A stretch of DNA of 64,000 nt from an uncultured delta proteobacterium (GTDB lineage Bacteria > Desulfobacterota > Desulfobulbia > Desulfobulbales > Desulfocapsaceae), in NCBI GenBank assembly GCA_903875445.1, contig CAIQWD010000100.1, positions 30,742 to 94,741 on the forward strand, read 5' to 3'. The notes under the pieces were generated by a model. It saw only the letters and a list, made by a program, of their open reading frames with translations. It was not told the DNA's origin and made no database searches. Positions 45,314 to 53,410 of this stretch are shown here, piece by piece. Within the stretch, counting starts at the first letter, position 1. Every line of letters begins with the position of its first letter. A program made the translations under genes and the position numbers.

Positions 45314-46195
45314 ATGTTTATATCCGAAACCATCCAATATGCCATCTCGGGAATTACCAGCGGCAGTATTTACGCCATCGTCGGCATTTGCTGGAGTACC
45401 GTGTTCCTCATCAGCGGCGTCCTCAATTTCAGCACCGGGGAATTCGTGATGCTGGGCGGGATGCTCACCTGGCTTTTCATAAGTTGGGGCTTCTCGCTGC
45501 TGCCTGCCATATTTTTTGGAGTGGCATGTACAGTTATCGTCGCCATGTTGATGGAGCGAATCGTTATACGACCCGTTCGCTATCCCTCGGAAACCACCTT
45601 CCTTCTTATTACCACGGCAGCCGGCTCGGTCATTCGTGGAATCGTCCTCATCGCCTGCGGCTCCGACACCCGGCATATCGAACCATTCCTCGGTTCAAGC
45701 CCTATCATGATCGGCGATGCCGTACTCCTGCCCCAGGTCATCATCGTGGTCAGCGTGCTCGTTCTCATTGCCGGCGGGCTGGTCATGTTCCTCGACCACA
45801 CCTTATTCGGCAAGGCGCTCAGAGCCTCTTCCATTAATCAGGTCGGCGCCCGTCTGATCGGCATAAAGATCAATAGAGTTCGCCTCTTCTGTTTCGGCCT
45901 GGCGGGCGGCATGGGTGCCATCGCCGGTATTGTCATCGCTCCCATCGAGTTCACCGGTTATAGCGTCGGACTGATGGAAGGCCTCAAAGGCTTGGTGGTT
46001 GCCCTCCTCGGGGGATGGACCATCCGCGGAACCGTAGTTGCCGGCTTGGCCTTGGGTTTGCTGGAAGGTTTGGGAGCCGGCTTCATCTCAACCGGCTGGA
46101 AGGATGCCCTTGCCCTTTTTGTGATGCTCACCTTCTTGATTATTCGCACTCTTGATCTGACCTCAATCAAAAAGTTGGTGTATCGCCATGAATGA
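45314..46195 (+). CDS. livH: branched-chain amino acid-type ABC transporter permease (LivH family)
   Basis: A 293-residue membrane protein with about eight hydrophobic segments. It begins AISGITSGSIYAIVGICWS and shows GVLNFSTGEFVMLGGML, both typical of LivH. The EAA-like region is ASSINQVGARLIGIKINRVR. AAGGA precedes the ATG. It overlaps livM by 8 bp. Together with LivM it forms the transmembrane channel of a HAAT-family importer for branched-chain amino acids or related compounds. Confidence 0.93.
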   Translation: MFISETIQYAISGITSGSIYAIVGICWSTVFLISGVLNFSTGEFVMLGGMLTWLFISWGFSLLPAIFFGVACTVIVAMLMERIVIRPVRYPSETTFLLITTAAGSVIRGIVLIACGSDTRHIEPFLGSSPIMIGDAVLLPQVIIVVSVLVLIAGGLVMFLDHTLFGKALRASSINQVGARLIGIKINRVRLFCFGLAGGMGAIAGIVIAPIEFTGYSVGLMEGLKGLVVALLGGWTIRGTVVAGLALGLLEGLGAGFISTGWKDALALFVMLTFLIIRTLDLTSIKKLVYRHE

Positions 46196-47192
46196 TAGGT
46201 CCTTTAAAACTGAAATCTCAATTGCTGGCTTTGCGGTAATAATCGTCCTTTTGCCTTTGATTGTCAAAGGCAACTACTTCGTCAGCGTCATGAATCTCGT
46301 GGCCATCTATGCCGTTCTTGCCATGGGCATGGGTCTGTTGATGGGACAGGCGGGCCTCATCTCTCTGGCCCATCCGGCATGGTTCGGCCTTGGTGCCTAT
46401 ATCTCGGGGATTCTTGCCGCGAGAGGCATCCTCCCCGCCTGGGCGACGCCCTTTGTCTCGGCAGTTGGCGTAGGCATCGTCGCCTACGTGGTTGGCGCCC
46501 CCGTCTTGCGACTCCGAAGCTATTATCTTGCCTGTGCCACTTTGGCTCTCCTGCTCATAACCCAGATTGCTGCCGGGCAGCTCTCGGACCTCACTGGCGG
46601 CCATGAAGGTCTTTTAGGTATTCCCGTACTGACGGTCTTCGGCTTTGAATTCAAGAAGGACCTGCATTTCTACTATCTTTCCTGGGCACTCTGCCTGATT
46701 TGCTACTGGTTTTTAGCCAATCTCTTGAACTCCCAGGTCGGTCGCGCTATTCGCTCATTCAACAGCAGCGAAATCGCCAGCGCCAGCATGGGCATCGACA
46801 TAGCCAAGTACAAACGGCATGCCTTTGTCTTGACCGCGATAATGGCGGGGCTCGCCGGCAGTGTTTTCTGTTTCTATATCCGCCTGGCTATCCCCTCTTC
46901 CTTTGAATTCCCCCTGCTCGTCACCCTGATGATGATGGTGGTCATCGGCGGCATACAGGACCTGCATGGTGCATTGATCGGCAGCCTCGCCGTTATCTGG
47001 CTCGGAGAATTTTTACGTAACTACATGAAGAATTTCTTCACGAGTATGACCAGTGAAGTGGAAGCGGTATTTTTCGGCATCATCATAATTGTGGTACTTA
47101 TCTTTATGCCGGACGGCCTGACTGGTTGGATCAACCGGATTCCGTCCTGGGGCAAGAGGCTCTATGAGCGCAAGCAGACTTCAAACCAGTAA
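46188..47192 (+). CDS. livM: branched-chain amino acid-type ABC transporter permease (LivM family)
   Basis: A 334-residue membrane protein. MGMGLLMGQAGLISLAHPAWFGLGAYISG is the LivM signature region, and the cytoplasmic loop SSEIASASMGIDIAKYKRHAF contacts the ATPases. It overlaps livH by 8 bp at its start and livG by 29 bp at its end. Confidence 0.93.
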   Translation: MNDRSFKTEISIAGFAVIIVLLPLIVKGNYFVSVMNLVAIYAVLAMGMGLLMGQAGLISLAHPAWFGLGAYISGILAARGILPAWATPFVSAVGVGIVAYVVGAPVLRLRSYYLACATLALLLITQIAAGQLSDLTGGHEGLLGIPVLTVFGFEFKKDLHFYYLSWALCLICYWFLANLLNSQVGRAIRSFNSSEIASASMGIDIAKYKRHAFVLTAIMAGLAGSVFCFYIRLAIPSSFEFPLLVTLMMMVVIGGIQDLHGALIGSLAVIWLGEFLRNYMKNFFTSMTSEVEAVFFGIIIIVVLIFMPDGLTGWINRIPSWGKRLYERKQTSNQ

Positions 47193-47976
47193 CCTGGCAG
47201 AAAACGTGGGCACTCAACCGGTATTTGAAGTTACCGGGCTGACTAAACACTTCGGCGGTATTCAAGCTCTGAATAATATCAGCTTCCGTCTGCATAAAGA
47301 AGATATTACCGCCCTCATCGGCCCTAACGGAGCCGGGAAGTCGACCTTCATCAACGTCGTCGCCGGCAGATTCCAGCCAAGTTCCGGAAAAGTCTTTTTT
47401 CAGGGACGAAATATCGCCGGACTCCCTGCCCATGAAGTGGCTCATCTTGGCTTAAGCAGAACCTTCCAGCTGGAAGATCTCTTTACCGGCATGACGGTGC
47501 TGGAAAACGTTATGGTCGGCTGCCACGTAAGAAATAAAACCGGTATTCTCAGCGCCGGCTTGCGGTTGCCGTCGACTCGTGCAAGAGAAAAGCGCATCAA
47601 AGAGGAAGCCTTCGAGATTTTAAAATTTATCGGACTCGACGACAAGGCCGAAGAGAAGACGACCAAGCTCCCCTTAGGCGAGAGAAAAATGCTTGGGGTG
47701 GCTCGGGCCTTGGCGATGAAGCCGCAACTCATGATGCTCGATGAACCGGCCGGCGGCCTCGCCGCCCACGAGGTCGCAAAGCTTACCGACCTGATCCATA
47801 AGCTCAAGGAAGAGGGAATGGCATTTATGATCGTCGAGCATAACATGCCCTTCATCATGGCAATTTCCCAACGTATTGTCGTATTAAACTACGGTGTCAA
47901 AATCGCCGAAGGTCCCCCCGAAGAGATAAAACAGGATCTGCAGGTGATTAAAGCATACCTCGGAGGGAGTATCTGA
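47164..47976 (+). CDS. livG: ABC transporter ATP-binding protein (LivG family)
   Basis: 270-residue ATPase with Walker A GPNGAGKST, Walker B LMMLDEPAGGL and H-loop VEHNM. The signature loop is LPLGERKMLGVARAL, in which LSxGQ is replaced by LPLGE, a variant seen in some LivG proteins. An N-terminal extension of about 18 residues precedes the domain. It overlaps livM and is followed 3 bp later by livF. Confidence 0.93.
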   Translation: MSASRLQTSNLAENVGTQPVFEVTGLTKHFGGIQALNNISFRLHKEDITALIGPNGAGKSTFINVVAGRFQPSSGKVFFQGRNIAGLPAHEVAHLGLSRTFQLEDLFTGMTVLENVMVGCHVRNKTGILSAGLRLPSTRAREKRIKEEAFEILKFIGLDDKAEEKTTKLPLGERKMLGVARALAMKPQLMMLDEPAGGLAAHEVAKLTDLIHKLKEEGMAFMIVEHNMPFIMAISQRIVVLNYGVKIAEGPPEEIKQDLQVIKAYLGGSI

Positions 47977-47979
47977 CCG

Positions 47980-48747
47980 ATGACGGATAGCACTTACAGC
48001 CAACCGGTAACATCAAGGACAGGAGAGTGCCAGCTGAGAATTGACGGCATTTCCGCCTTCTACGGAGAGGCACAGGCTTTGAGAGATGTCACTCTCCGCC
48101 TCAACAGTCAGGAAATTGTTGCCATCCTGGGCAGCAATGGCGCCGGCAAGTCGACTCTCCTCAGGGTGTTGACCGGACTGTTGAAACATAGACAAGGCCG
48201 GATCACCTTCAAGGGAGAAGACATCTCCGGCAAGGAACCCGATGCCGTCATTAAAAAAGGCATCGCCAGCGTTCCCGAGGGGCGGGAACTGTTCGGTCCG
48301 ATGACAGTGCACGACAATTTGCTCCTCGGCGCGTATACCCTCGATAAGCAGAAGAGAAAAGAACTGAATGATGCCCGCCTAAAAATGATCTTCGACCTCT
48401 TCCCGGTGCTGAGGGATCGACTCGGCCAGCGGGCCGACACCCTGTCCGGCGGAGAGCAGCAAATGCTTGCTCTCGGGCGGGCACTGATGGCAAACCCGGT
48501 CCTCCTTGCCTTGGACGAACCCTCTCTGGGCCTTGCCCCGATGATGGTCGCCACCATGATGAAAACCTTGAAGCGCCTTTGCAAGGACTACGGACTCTCA
48601 ATCCTGCTTGTCGAGCAAAATGCCAAAGCCGCCATAGAAATTGCCGACTATGTCTATATCCTTGAACGCGGCGAGGTCAGGGTGGAAGGCGCGGCTTGCT
48701 CCATCATGGATGATGCGTCCCTGCAGCGCGCCTATTTCGGCGGCTGA
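47980..48747 (+). CDS. livF: ABC transporter ATP-binding protein (LivF family)
   Basis: 255-residue ATPase with Walker A GSNGAGKST, signature LSGGEQQMLALGRAL, Walker B LLALDEPSLGLAP and H-loop VEQNA. The GIASVPEGRELFGPMTVHDNL block is diagnostic for LivF. It is followed after 112 bp by the binding protein. Confidence 0.94.
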   Translation: MTDSTYSQPVTSRTGECQLRIDGISAFYGEAQALRDVTLRLNSQEIVAILGSNGAGKSTLLRVLTGLLKHRQGRITFKGEDISGKEPDAVIKKGIASVPEGRELFGPMTVHDNLLLGAYTLDKQKRKELNDARLKMIFDLFPVLRDRLGQRADTLSGGEQQMLALGRALMANPVLLALDEPSLGLAPMMVATMMKTLKRLCKDYGLSILLVEQNAKAAIEIADYVYILERGEVRVEGAACSIMDDASLQRAYFGG

Positions 48748-48816
48748 AAGGCCACTGACTTAGTTTTGAATTTGCTGCGACTACCTTTTTTTGAACATTG
48801 ACGGAACCACCACACC

Positions 48817-48832
48817 AATGGTCATGACCATT
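48817..48832. promoter_or_regulatory. perfect 16-bp palindrome, probable operator
   Basis: AATGGTCATGACCATT lies in the gap between livF and the binding-protein gene, 28 bp before the latter's start. The core TGGTCATGACCA resembles operator half-sites of GntR/FadR-type repressors. No T-run follows, so it is not a terminator. Confidence 0.5.
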
Positions 48833-48859
48833 CAATCCTTACTCTGGAGGTAAAGAAAC

Positions 48860-50041
48860 ATGAGAAGACCGGTATTATCAGTTTTTTTGACCTGCGCGAT
48901 CGGCTGCGCACTCGTTTCGGGACTTGGCTACGCTGGAGATATGGCGCCTTACAAGATCGGCATATGCGTTTCTCTTACCGGCCCGGCGGCAAGCATTGGC
49001 GAGCCTGAAAGAAACGGCGCATTGGTAAGGATCAACGATATCAATGCAGCTGGTGGGATTAACGGACGAAAATTGGAGGCTGTGGTCGACGACGAGCAGG
49101 GAGCGCCCGACAAAGCGGTTATCGGCACCAAGAGACTCATTGATGTTGAGAAAGTAGTGGCTCTGGCCGGCTATGAATACTCGGGAGCCGCAATGGCAGC
49201 AATCGTCCCGGCTGAAGCGGGAAGCACGCCCATGGTCGTAGGTTGCGTTACCGAGAAAACATGGATGCCGACGAAGAAATGGACCTTTTCCGTAGTCCCT
49301 CGCCAGAAGGACGCCTACAATATTATTCTCGACAGTTTTCTCCAGCAAGGCGCCAAAAAAATCGCCTGCATCTATGTCGATGCCGCCATGGGACAAATGG
49401 CTCGTGAGGCGCTGAGTTATGTAGCCGATCAAAGGGGTATCAAGCTCGCCGTTGAGGAAAAATATTCTCTCGGAACCTCGGACATAAGCCCGCAAATCAC
49501 CCATATCAAGTCAGCAGGAGCCGATGCCATCTTTATCGGCGGCTATGTACCGGATGCCGCCATGGTAGTTAAGACTGCCAGAGCCTTAGGCTTTACCGGC
49601 ATTATCGGCGGCGACCAGGCGGTTCTCGGCCCGGAATTCATAAAACTGGTAGGCAAGGACGGAGAGGGCTTTATCACCACCACGCCGAAGGCCTTGGTAG
49701 CCGGCGAGCTTGATGAAAGCGACCCGCAAAAGAAAGTCGCAACCGACCTCTATGAAAAATACACGAAAGAACACGGGGTGTTCGCACTTGGCGGCGTCCA
49801 TGGCTGGGACACCGTCAACCTGATTAGTGAAGCCCTGAAAAAGACCGATCCGAAACTCGATCCCGCAAAGCCTGAAGATGTTGAAAAGATACGAGTCCAG
49901 GTTCGCGACAACCTGGAAAACCTTGGCAGCGTAATCGGGCAAAACGGTATCTTTAATATTACGCCCGATAACCACAACGGGCTTGGCCAGAAGAGTCATG
50001 TGGCGCTGGTCTTGAAAGATGGTTCATGGAAGAAATACTAG
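48860..50041 (+). CDS. periplasmic substrate-binding protein (LivJ/LivK family)
   Basis: A 393-residue precursor with a signal peptide (VLSVFLTCAIGCALVSGLGYA, cleavage near residue 26). The mature protein is a type I periplasmic binding fold: IGICVSLTGPAASIGEPERNG, INAAGGINGRKLEAVVDDEQ and TSDISPQITHIKSAGADAIF. AGGAGG-like TGGAGG precedes the ATG at 7 bases. It delivers the ligand to LivHM; specificity is not evident. A possible operator lies just upstream and repeat A4 lies after its stop. Confidence 0.93.
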   Translation: MRRPVLSVFLTCAIGCALVSGLGYAGDMAPYKIGICVSLTGPAASIGEPERNGALVRINDINAAGGINGRKLEAVVDDEQGAPDKAVIGTKRLIDVEKVVALAGYEYSGAAMAAIVPAEAGSTPMVVGCVTEKTWMPTKKWTFSVVPRQKDAYNIILDSFLQQGAKKIACIYVDAAMGQMAREALSYVADQRGIKLAVEEKYSLGTSDISPQITHIKSAGADAIFIGGYVPDAAMVVKTARALGFTGIIGGDQAVLGPEFIKLVGKDGEGFITTTPKALVAGELDESDPQKKVATDLYEKYTKEHGVFALGGVHGWDTVNLISEALKKTDPKLDPAKPEDVEKIRVQVRDNLENLGSVIGQNGIFNITPDNHNGLGQKSHVALVLKDGSWKKY

Positions 50042-50081
50042 CAGCAGAGATTGTGCCGGAATGAAATAGCTCCAAAGATTC

Positions 50082-50140
50082 AGGAGCCGTGACGAATTGG
50101 GTAATATTTTATCCAGTTCGTTCCGGCTCCTGTTGTCGTT
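50082..50140 (+). repeat. palindromic repeat family A, copy 4
   Basis: AGGAGCCGTGACGAATTGG ... CCAGTTCGTTCCGGCTCCT (50082-50131) with tail GTTGTCGTT. The inner arm differs from the other copies (GAATTGG/CCAGTTC) yet still mostly pairs. It lies 40 bp after the binding-protein gene and may end its transcript or protect the 3' end. Confidence 0.82.
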
Positions 50141-50157
50141 ATGGGCGATAAAGACTC

Positions 50158-50186
50158 TTGACGATTACCGGAGGATGCAATAGATA
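50158..50186 (+). promoter_or_regulatory. possible promoter of trmFO
   Basis: TTGACG (50158-50163), 17-bp spacer, TAGATA (50181-50186), about 60 bp upstream of the trmFO start. The -35 box is good and the -10 box weak. Confidence 0.35.
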
Positions 50187-50244
50187 AGGCAAACCCTTTC
50201 TTCTTCCAAGGAACACCCAATCACATTCAACGGAAAGTGCGACC

Positions 50245-51567
50245 ATGACGGAAAGTCGAAGAGTGACCATCATCGGCGGCGGCCTGGCAGGCTGTGAAGC
50301 CGCCTGGCAGCTGGCAACGCGTGGCTGCAAGGTGCGCCTCATCGACATGAAGCCGCACCGCTTCAGTCCCGCCCATCACTCAGAAAATTTGGCCGAGCTG
50401 GTCTGCAGCAACTCCCTTAGATCAAACGATCCGACCTCGGCGGTAGGTCTCTTAAAAGAGGAGATGCGCCGCTGCAATTCCCTGATCATCGCTCAAGCCC
50501 ATGCCACCGAAGTCCCGGCCGGCAAGGCTCTGGCGGTTGACCGGGAAAAATTTGCATCGGCAATAAGCGCTCTTTTGGCCGATAATCCTCTCATTGAAAT
50601 CGTCCGTGAGGAGGTCCTGGCCATTCCCCCGCCCTCCGAGGATCCGACGATCATTGCCACCGGCCCCCTCACCTCCGAACCACTGGCCCAGTCCCTGGCG
50701 ACTCTTACCGGCAAAGAACGTCTGGCCTTTTACGATGCCATCGCTCCGATCGTTTACGCCGATTCGCTGAACATGGATGTCGTCTACTGCAAATCGCGCT
50801 ACAACGACGGGCCGGGCGACTACCTGAATTGTCCGATGGATAGAGAAAGTTACCAGCGCTTCATTAGCGAGCTGGCAGATGGTCAGTATATGCCTCTTAA
50901 GGATTTCGAGGACGCCAAATATTTTGAAGGCTGTCTGCCTGTTGAGGTCATCCGCTCCCGGGGTGACGAGACCCTGCGCTTCGGACCGATGAAACCGGTG
51001 GGACTTGCCGATCCGAAAACCGCTCGGGTTCCTTATGCGGTTGTCCAGCTGCGCAAGGAAAACAGGGAAGGAAGCACCTATAACATGGTGGGTTTTCAGA
51101 CGAAACTGACCTACCCGGAACAAAAACGCATCTTCCGCCTCATCCCGGGCATGGAGAAGGCCGAGTTTGCAAGACTCGGGTCCATTCATCGCAACACCTT
51201 CGTCCTGTCGCCGGAACTCCTCCAGCCAACCCTGCAATTCATTGATAGGCCGGATCTCTTCCTTGCCGGCCAGCTCTCAGGGGTTGAAGGCTATGTTGAA
51301 TCGGCGGCCATGGGTCTCTTAGCCGGAATCAATGCCGCCCGGATCGTCACCGGCCGCGCCCCGGTTATTCCACCGCCGGAAACCGCCTTGGGCTCGCTGG
51401 TCAACCACCTTACCCGTAGTGATCCGAAAAAGTTTCAGCCATCAAATGTCAATTTCGGGCTCTTTCCCGCCTGTCAACAAAAGGTCAACAAGAAGATACG
51501 GGGTCTGGAACGTTCGCAGCTGGCACTTGCAAGACTAGAAGAGTGGCAAAAGAGCGAAGATATCTGA
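50245..51567 (+). CDS. trmFO: methylenetetrahydrofolate-tRNA-(uracil-5-)-methyltransferase
   Basis: FAD- and folate-dependent enzyme that methylates U54 of tRNA. The 440-residue protein has the N-terminal FAD-binding [14 protein letters not shown], then [21 protein letters not shown], the catalytic-Cys region [21 protein letters not shown] and the C-terminal [19 protein letters not shown]. All are diagnostic for TrmFO. The convergent helicase gene begins 3 bp past its stop. The gene implies that this organism uses the folate route rather than SAM-dependent TrmA. Confidence 0.96.
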   Translation: MTESRRVTIIGGGLAGCEAAWQLATRGCKVRLIDMKPHRFSPAHHSENLAELVCSNSLRSNDPTSAVGLLKEEMRRCNSLIIAQAHATEVPAGKALAVDREKFASAISALLADNPLIEIVREEVLAIPPPSEDPTIIATGPLTSEPLAQSLATLTGKERLAFYDAIAPIVYADSLNMDVVYCKSRYNDGPGDYLNCPMDRESYQRFISELADGQYMPLKDFEDAKYFEGCLPVEVIRSRGDETLRFGPMKPVGLADPKTARVPYAVVQLRKENREGSTYNMVGFQTKLTYPEQKRIFRLIPGMEKAEFARLGSIHRNTFVLSPELLQPTLQFIDRPDLFLAGQLSGVEGYVESAAMGLLAGINAARIVTGRAPVIPPPETALGSLVNHLTRSDPKKFQPSNVNFGLFPACQQKVNKKIRGLERSQLALARLEEWQKSEDI

Positions 51568-51570
51568 GCC

Positions 51571-53358
51571 CTATACCCCTTCGACAAGAGGATGTTCGGT
51601 AAAGCCCCAGTAAGGGTAATCCTGGCGGTAACCGGCAACACGACCGGGGCTATGCTCCCTGCTCGCCACCAGCCAGAGGGTGCTTTTCATCCCCGGCTTG
51701 TCTGCCGACTGGCCGTCTTCAGGTAAATCCGGATACAGCACCATGGCATTGTCGGCACTGTATTCGATGTCCCCCGATCCTTTGAAAACCCCGAGGTGCG
51801 GCTCCTCCCGGTAGGAACCGGTGGTGCCGCGGGAGAGTTCGGAAATCACTAGGAATGAGACATGCAGGTCGTCGCGCATCGACTCCATCTGCCGCAACCA
51901 GGCATCGATGCCGGTACGCCGTTCGGTAAATTCATTGAACGGCAGCTTATGCAAACTATCGATTACCACCACCGTATACTCGCTTTTCGTTTCGTGGCGG
52001 ATGAAATCGATATGTTTGCGCATCAGTTCCGGGGTCACCTTGCGATCATTGATAACCCGCCAGAAAAAAAGCATTTTTTCAAGATTATTTGTCGCTGCCC
52101 GGGCCTTTTGGCTTTGCTCCTCCGAGACGTTTCCCATCCTGAACTGCGCGGTTGACAGGCGGGCCAGACGACAGAGGGTCCGTTGATAGATTTTTTGTCG
52201 ACCGTTTTCAAAGTCGTAGTAGAGAACCGGTATATTTTTCAAGGCCATTTCCGAGGCTATCTGGATAACGAAGGTCGATTTGCCGACCTTCGGCGCCCCG
52301 CCGATAACGTTGATTCCGTGGATACCTCCAACGGCCCTGTCGAAAAGCGGAAACCCTGAGGTGAGGCTTTGGAACTCCTCTCCCTGCTCCTGCTCAAGGG
52401 TTTGCAGAAACAGCCGGTATTCCCGTTGTGGGGTAGTAAAAGGTGAGAAGGCGCGGGACTGCCTGACCATCTCACCTACTTTTCCGGCAAATGCCTTACC
52501 CGAATCCTTGGCCAAGCGACGGAGGGTGTACTGCTTCGGCGCATTCGGTTGCCAGGTAAGTATCCTCGCCTTGTAGCCGACCCGTGATGCGAGATTGCGG
52601 GCCGCGGTCTCCGATTCCAGGGTGTTGCTGATAACGATAAAAAGAGTTTTCACCTTGGCAAACAACGAGGCGGAAAGCTTTTCCAGCGCCGTATAATGGG
52701 CTACCGCTACTCCCGGAAAACCGAGTTGTTTGAGGGTCAGGAGGTTTTCTTCGCCCTCGCAGAGAAACAGCGCACCGTCTTCGCAGCGATGTATATCCTC
52801 AATATTATAGAGATTGAAGGGCTCGCGGCTGAAATCCTGGTTACCGTGCCAAAAATAATCTTCAATCCGGTCCGGATGCACGCAACGGGCGGAGTAGCAA
52901 TTACCGTCTTCCTGGAAATAGGGGAACACCAGATAGCGGCCGTTGAATCCGACCTGCATCTCGAAAAGAACGGACCGGCCTATTTCACTTTCTTTGAAGA
53001 GGCTATAGAGCGCGTCGGTTATCCTGTCGCGATAGGCGGCCACTTCGTCGTTAATATTTTCCACCGGATATTCCGGTTGCACCCCGGCAGTCTCCTGCTC
53101 AGGAATATATCCCGGCACCTCGCTTAAGGCGATGGCGGCCAGGCGGGCGAACCAAAGGGGAAAACCGCCGGGAACACAGCGATTCTGACAGCGAAAATAG
53201 CCGTGAAAAAAACTCTGGCGATTTAAAAATACCACCAATCGACCACTTTCATAGCCATGTTCCTTACAAAAAGGACAGGCAACATTCATGGTTTCCTGCC
53301 ATTCCCCGCCAAGATGCCGCAGATAAAACTGCGAAATGGGATCATTGCCCCGGATCAT
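51571..53358 (-). CDS. Twinkle/T7 gp4-like primase-helicase protein
   Basis: About 595 residues from the ATG at 53358, which AGGG precedes; a TTG at 53373 is also possible. The N-terminus (about 25-65) is a zinc-ribbon-like module (CPFCKEHG ... CQNRCVPGG). A Toprim-like region follows at about 195-265 (LFLCEGEENLLTLKQLG), but the DxD strand reads VISNTLES, without Asp, so primase activity is doubtful. From about 330 comes a RecA/DnaB-type helicase core with Walker A GGAPKVGKST and Walker B VVVIDSLHKLPF. Such proteins are usual in phages and organelles; here it sits between housekeeping genes with no phage genes. Confidence 0.8.
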   Translation of the reverse strand: MIRGNDPISQFYLRHLGGEWQETMNVACPFCKEHGYESGRLVVFLNRQSFFHGYFRCQNRCVPGGFPLWFARLAAIALSEVPGYIPEQETAGVQPEYPVENINDEVAAYRDRITDALYSLFKESEIGRSVLFEMQVGFNGRYLVFPYFQEDGNCYSARCVHPDRIEDYFWHGNQDFSREPFNLYNIEDIHRCEDGALFLCEGEENLLTLKQLGFPGVAVAHYTALEKLSASLFAKVKTLFIVISNTLESETAARNLASRVGYKARILTWQPNAPKQYTLRRLAKDSGKAFAGKVGEMVRQSRAFSPFTTPQREYRLFLQTLEQEQGEEFQSLTSGFPLFDRAVGGIHGINVIGGAPKVGKSTFVIQIASEMALKNIPVLYYDFENGRQKIYQRTLCRLARLSTAQFRMGNVSEEQSQKARAATNNLEKMLFFWRVINDRKVTPELMRKHIDFIRHETKSEYTVVVIDSLHKLPFNEFTERRTGIDAWLRQMESMRDDLHVSFLVISELSRGTTGSYREEPHLGVFKGSGDIEYSADNAMVLYPDLPEDGQSADKPGMKSTLWLVASREHSPGRVAGYRQDYPYWGFTEHPLVEGV

Positions 53359-53410
53359 GGCATCCCTCGCCAAGAACTCTGTCGGCAGGATCTTTTACAA
53401 GAGACATGAT

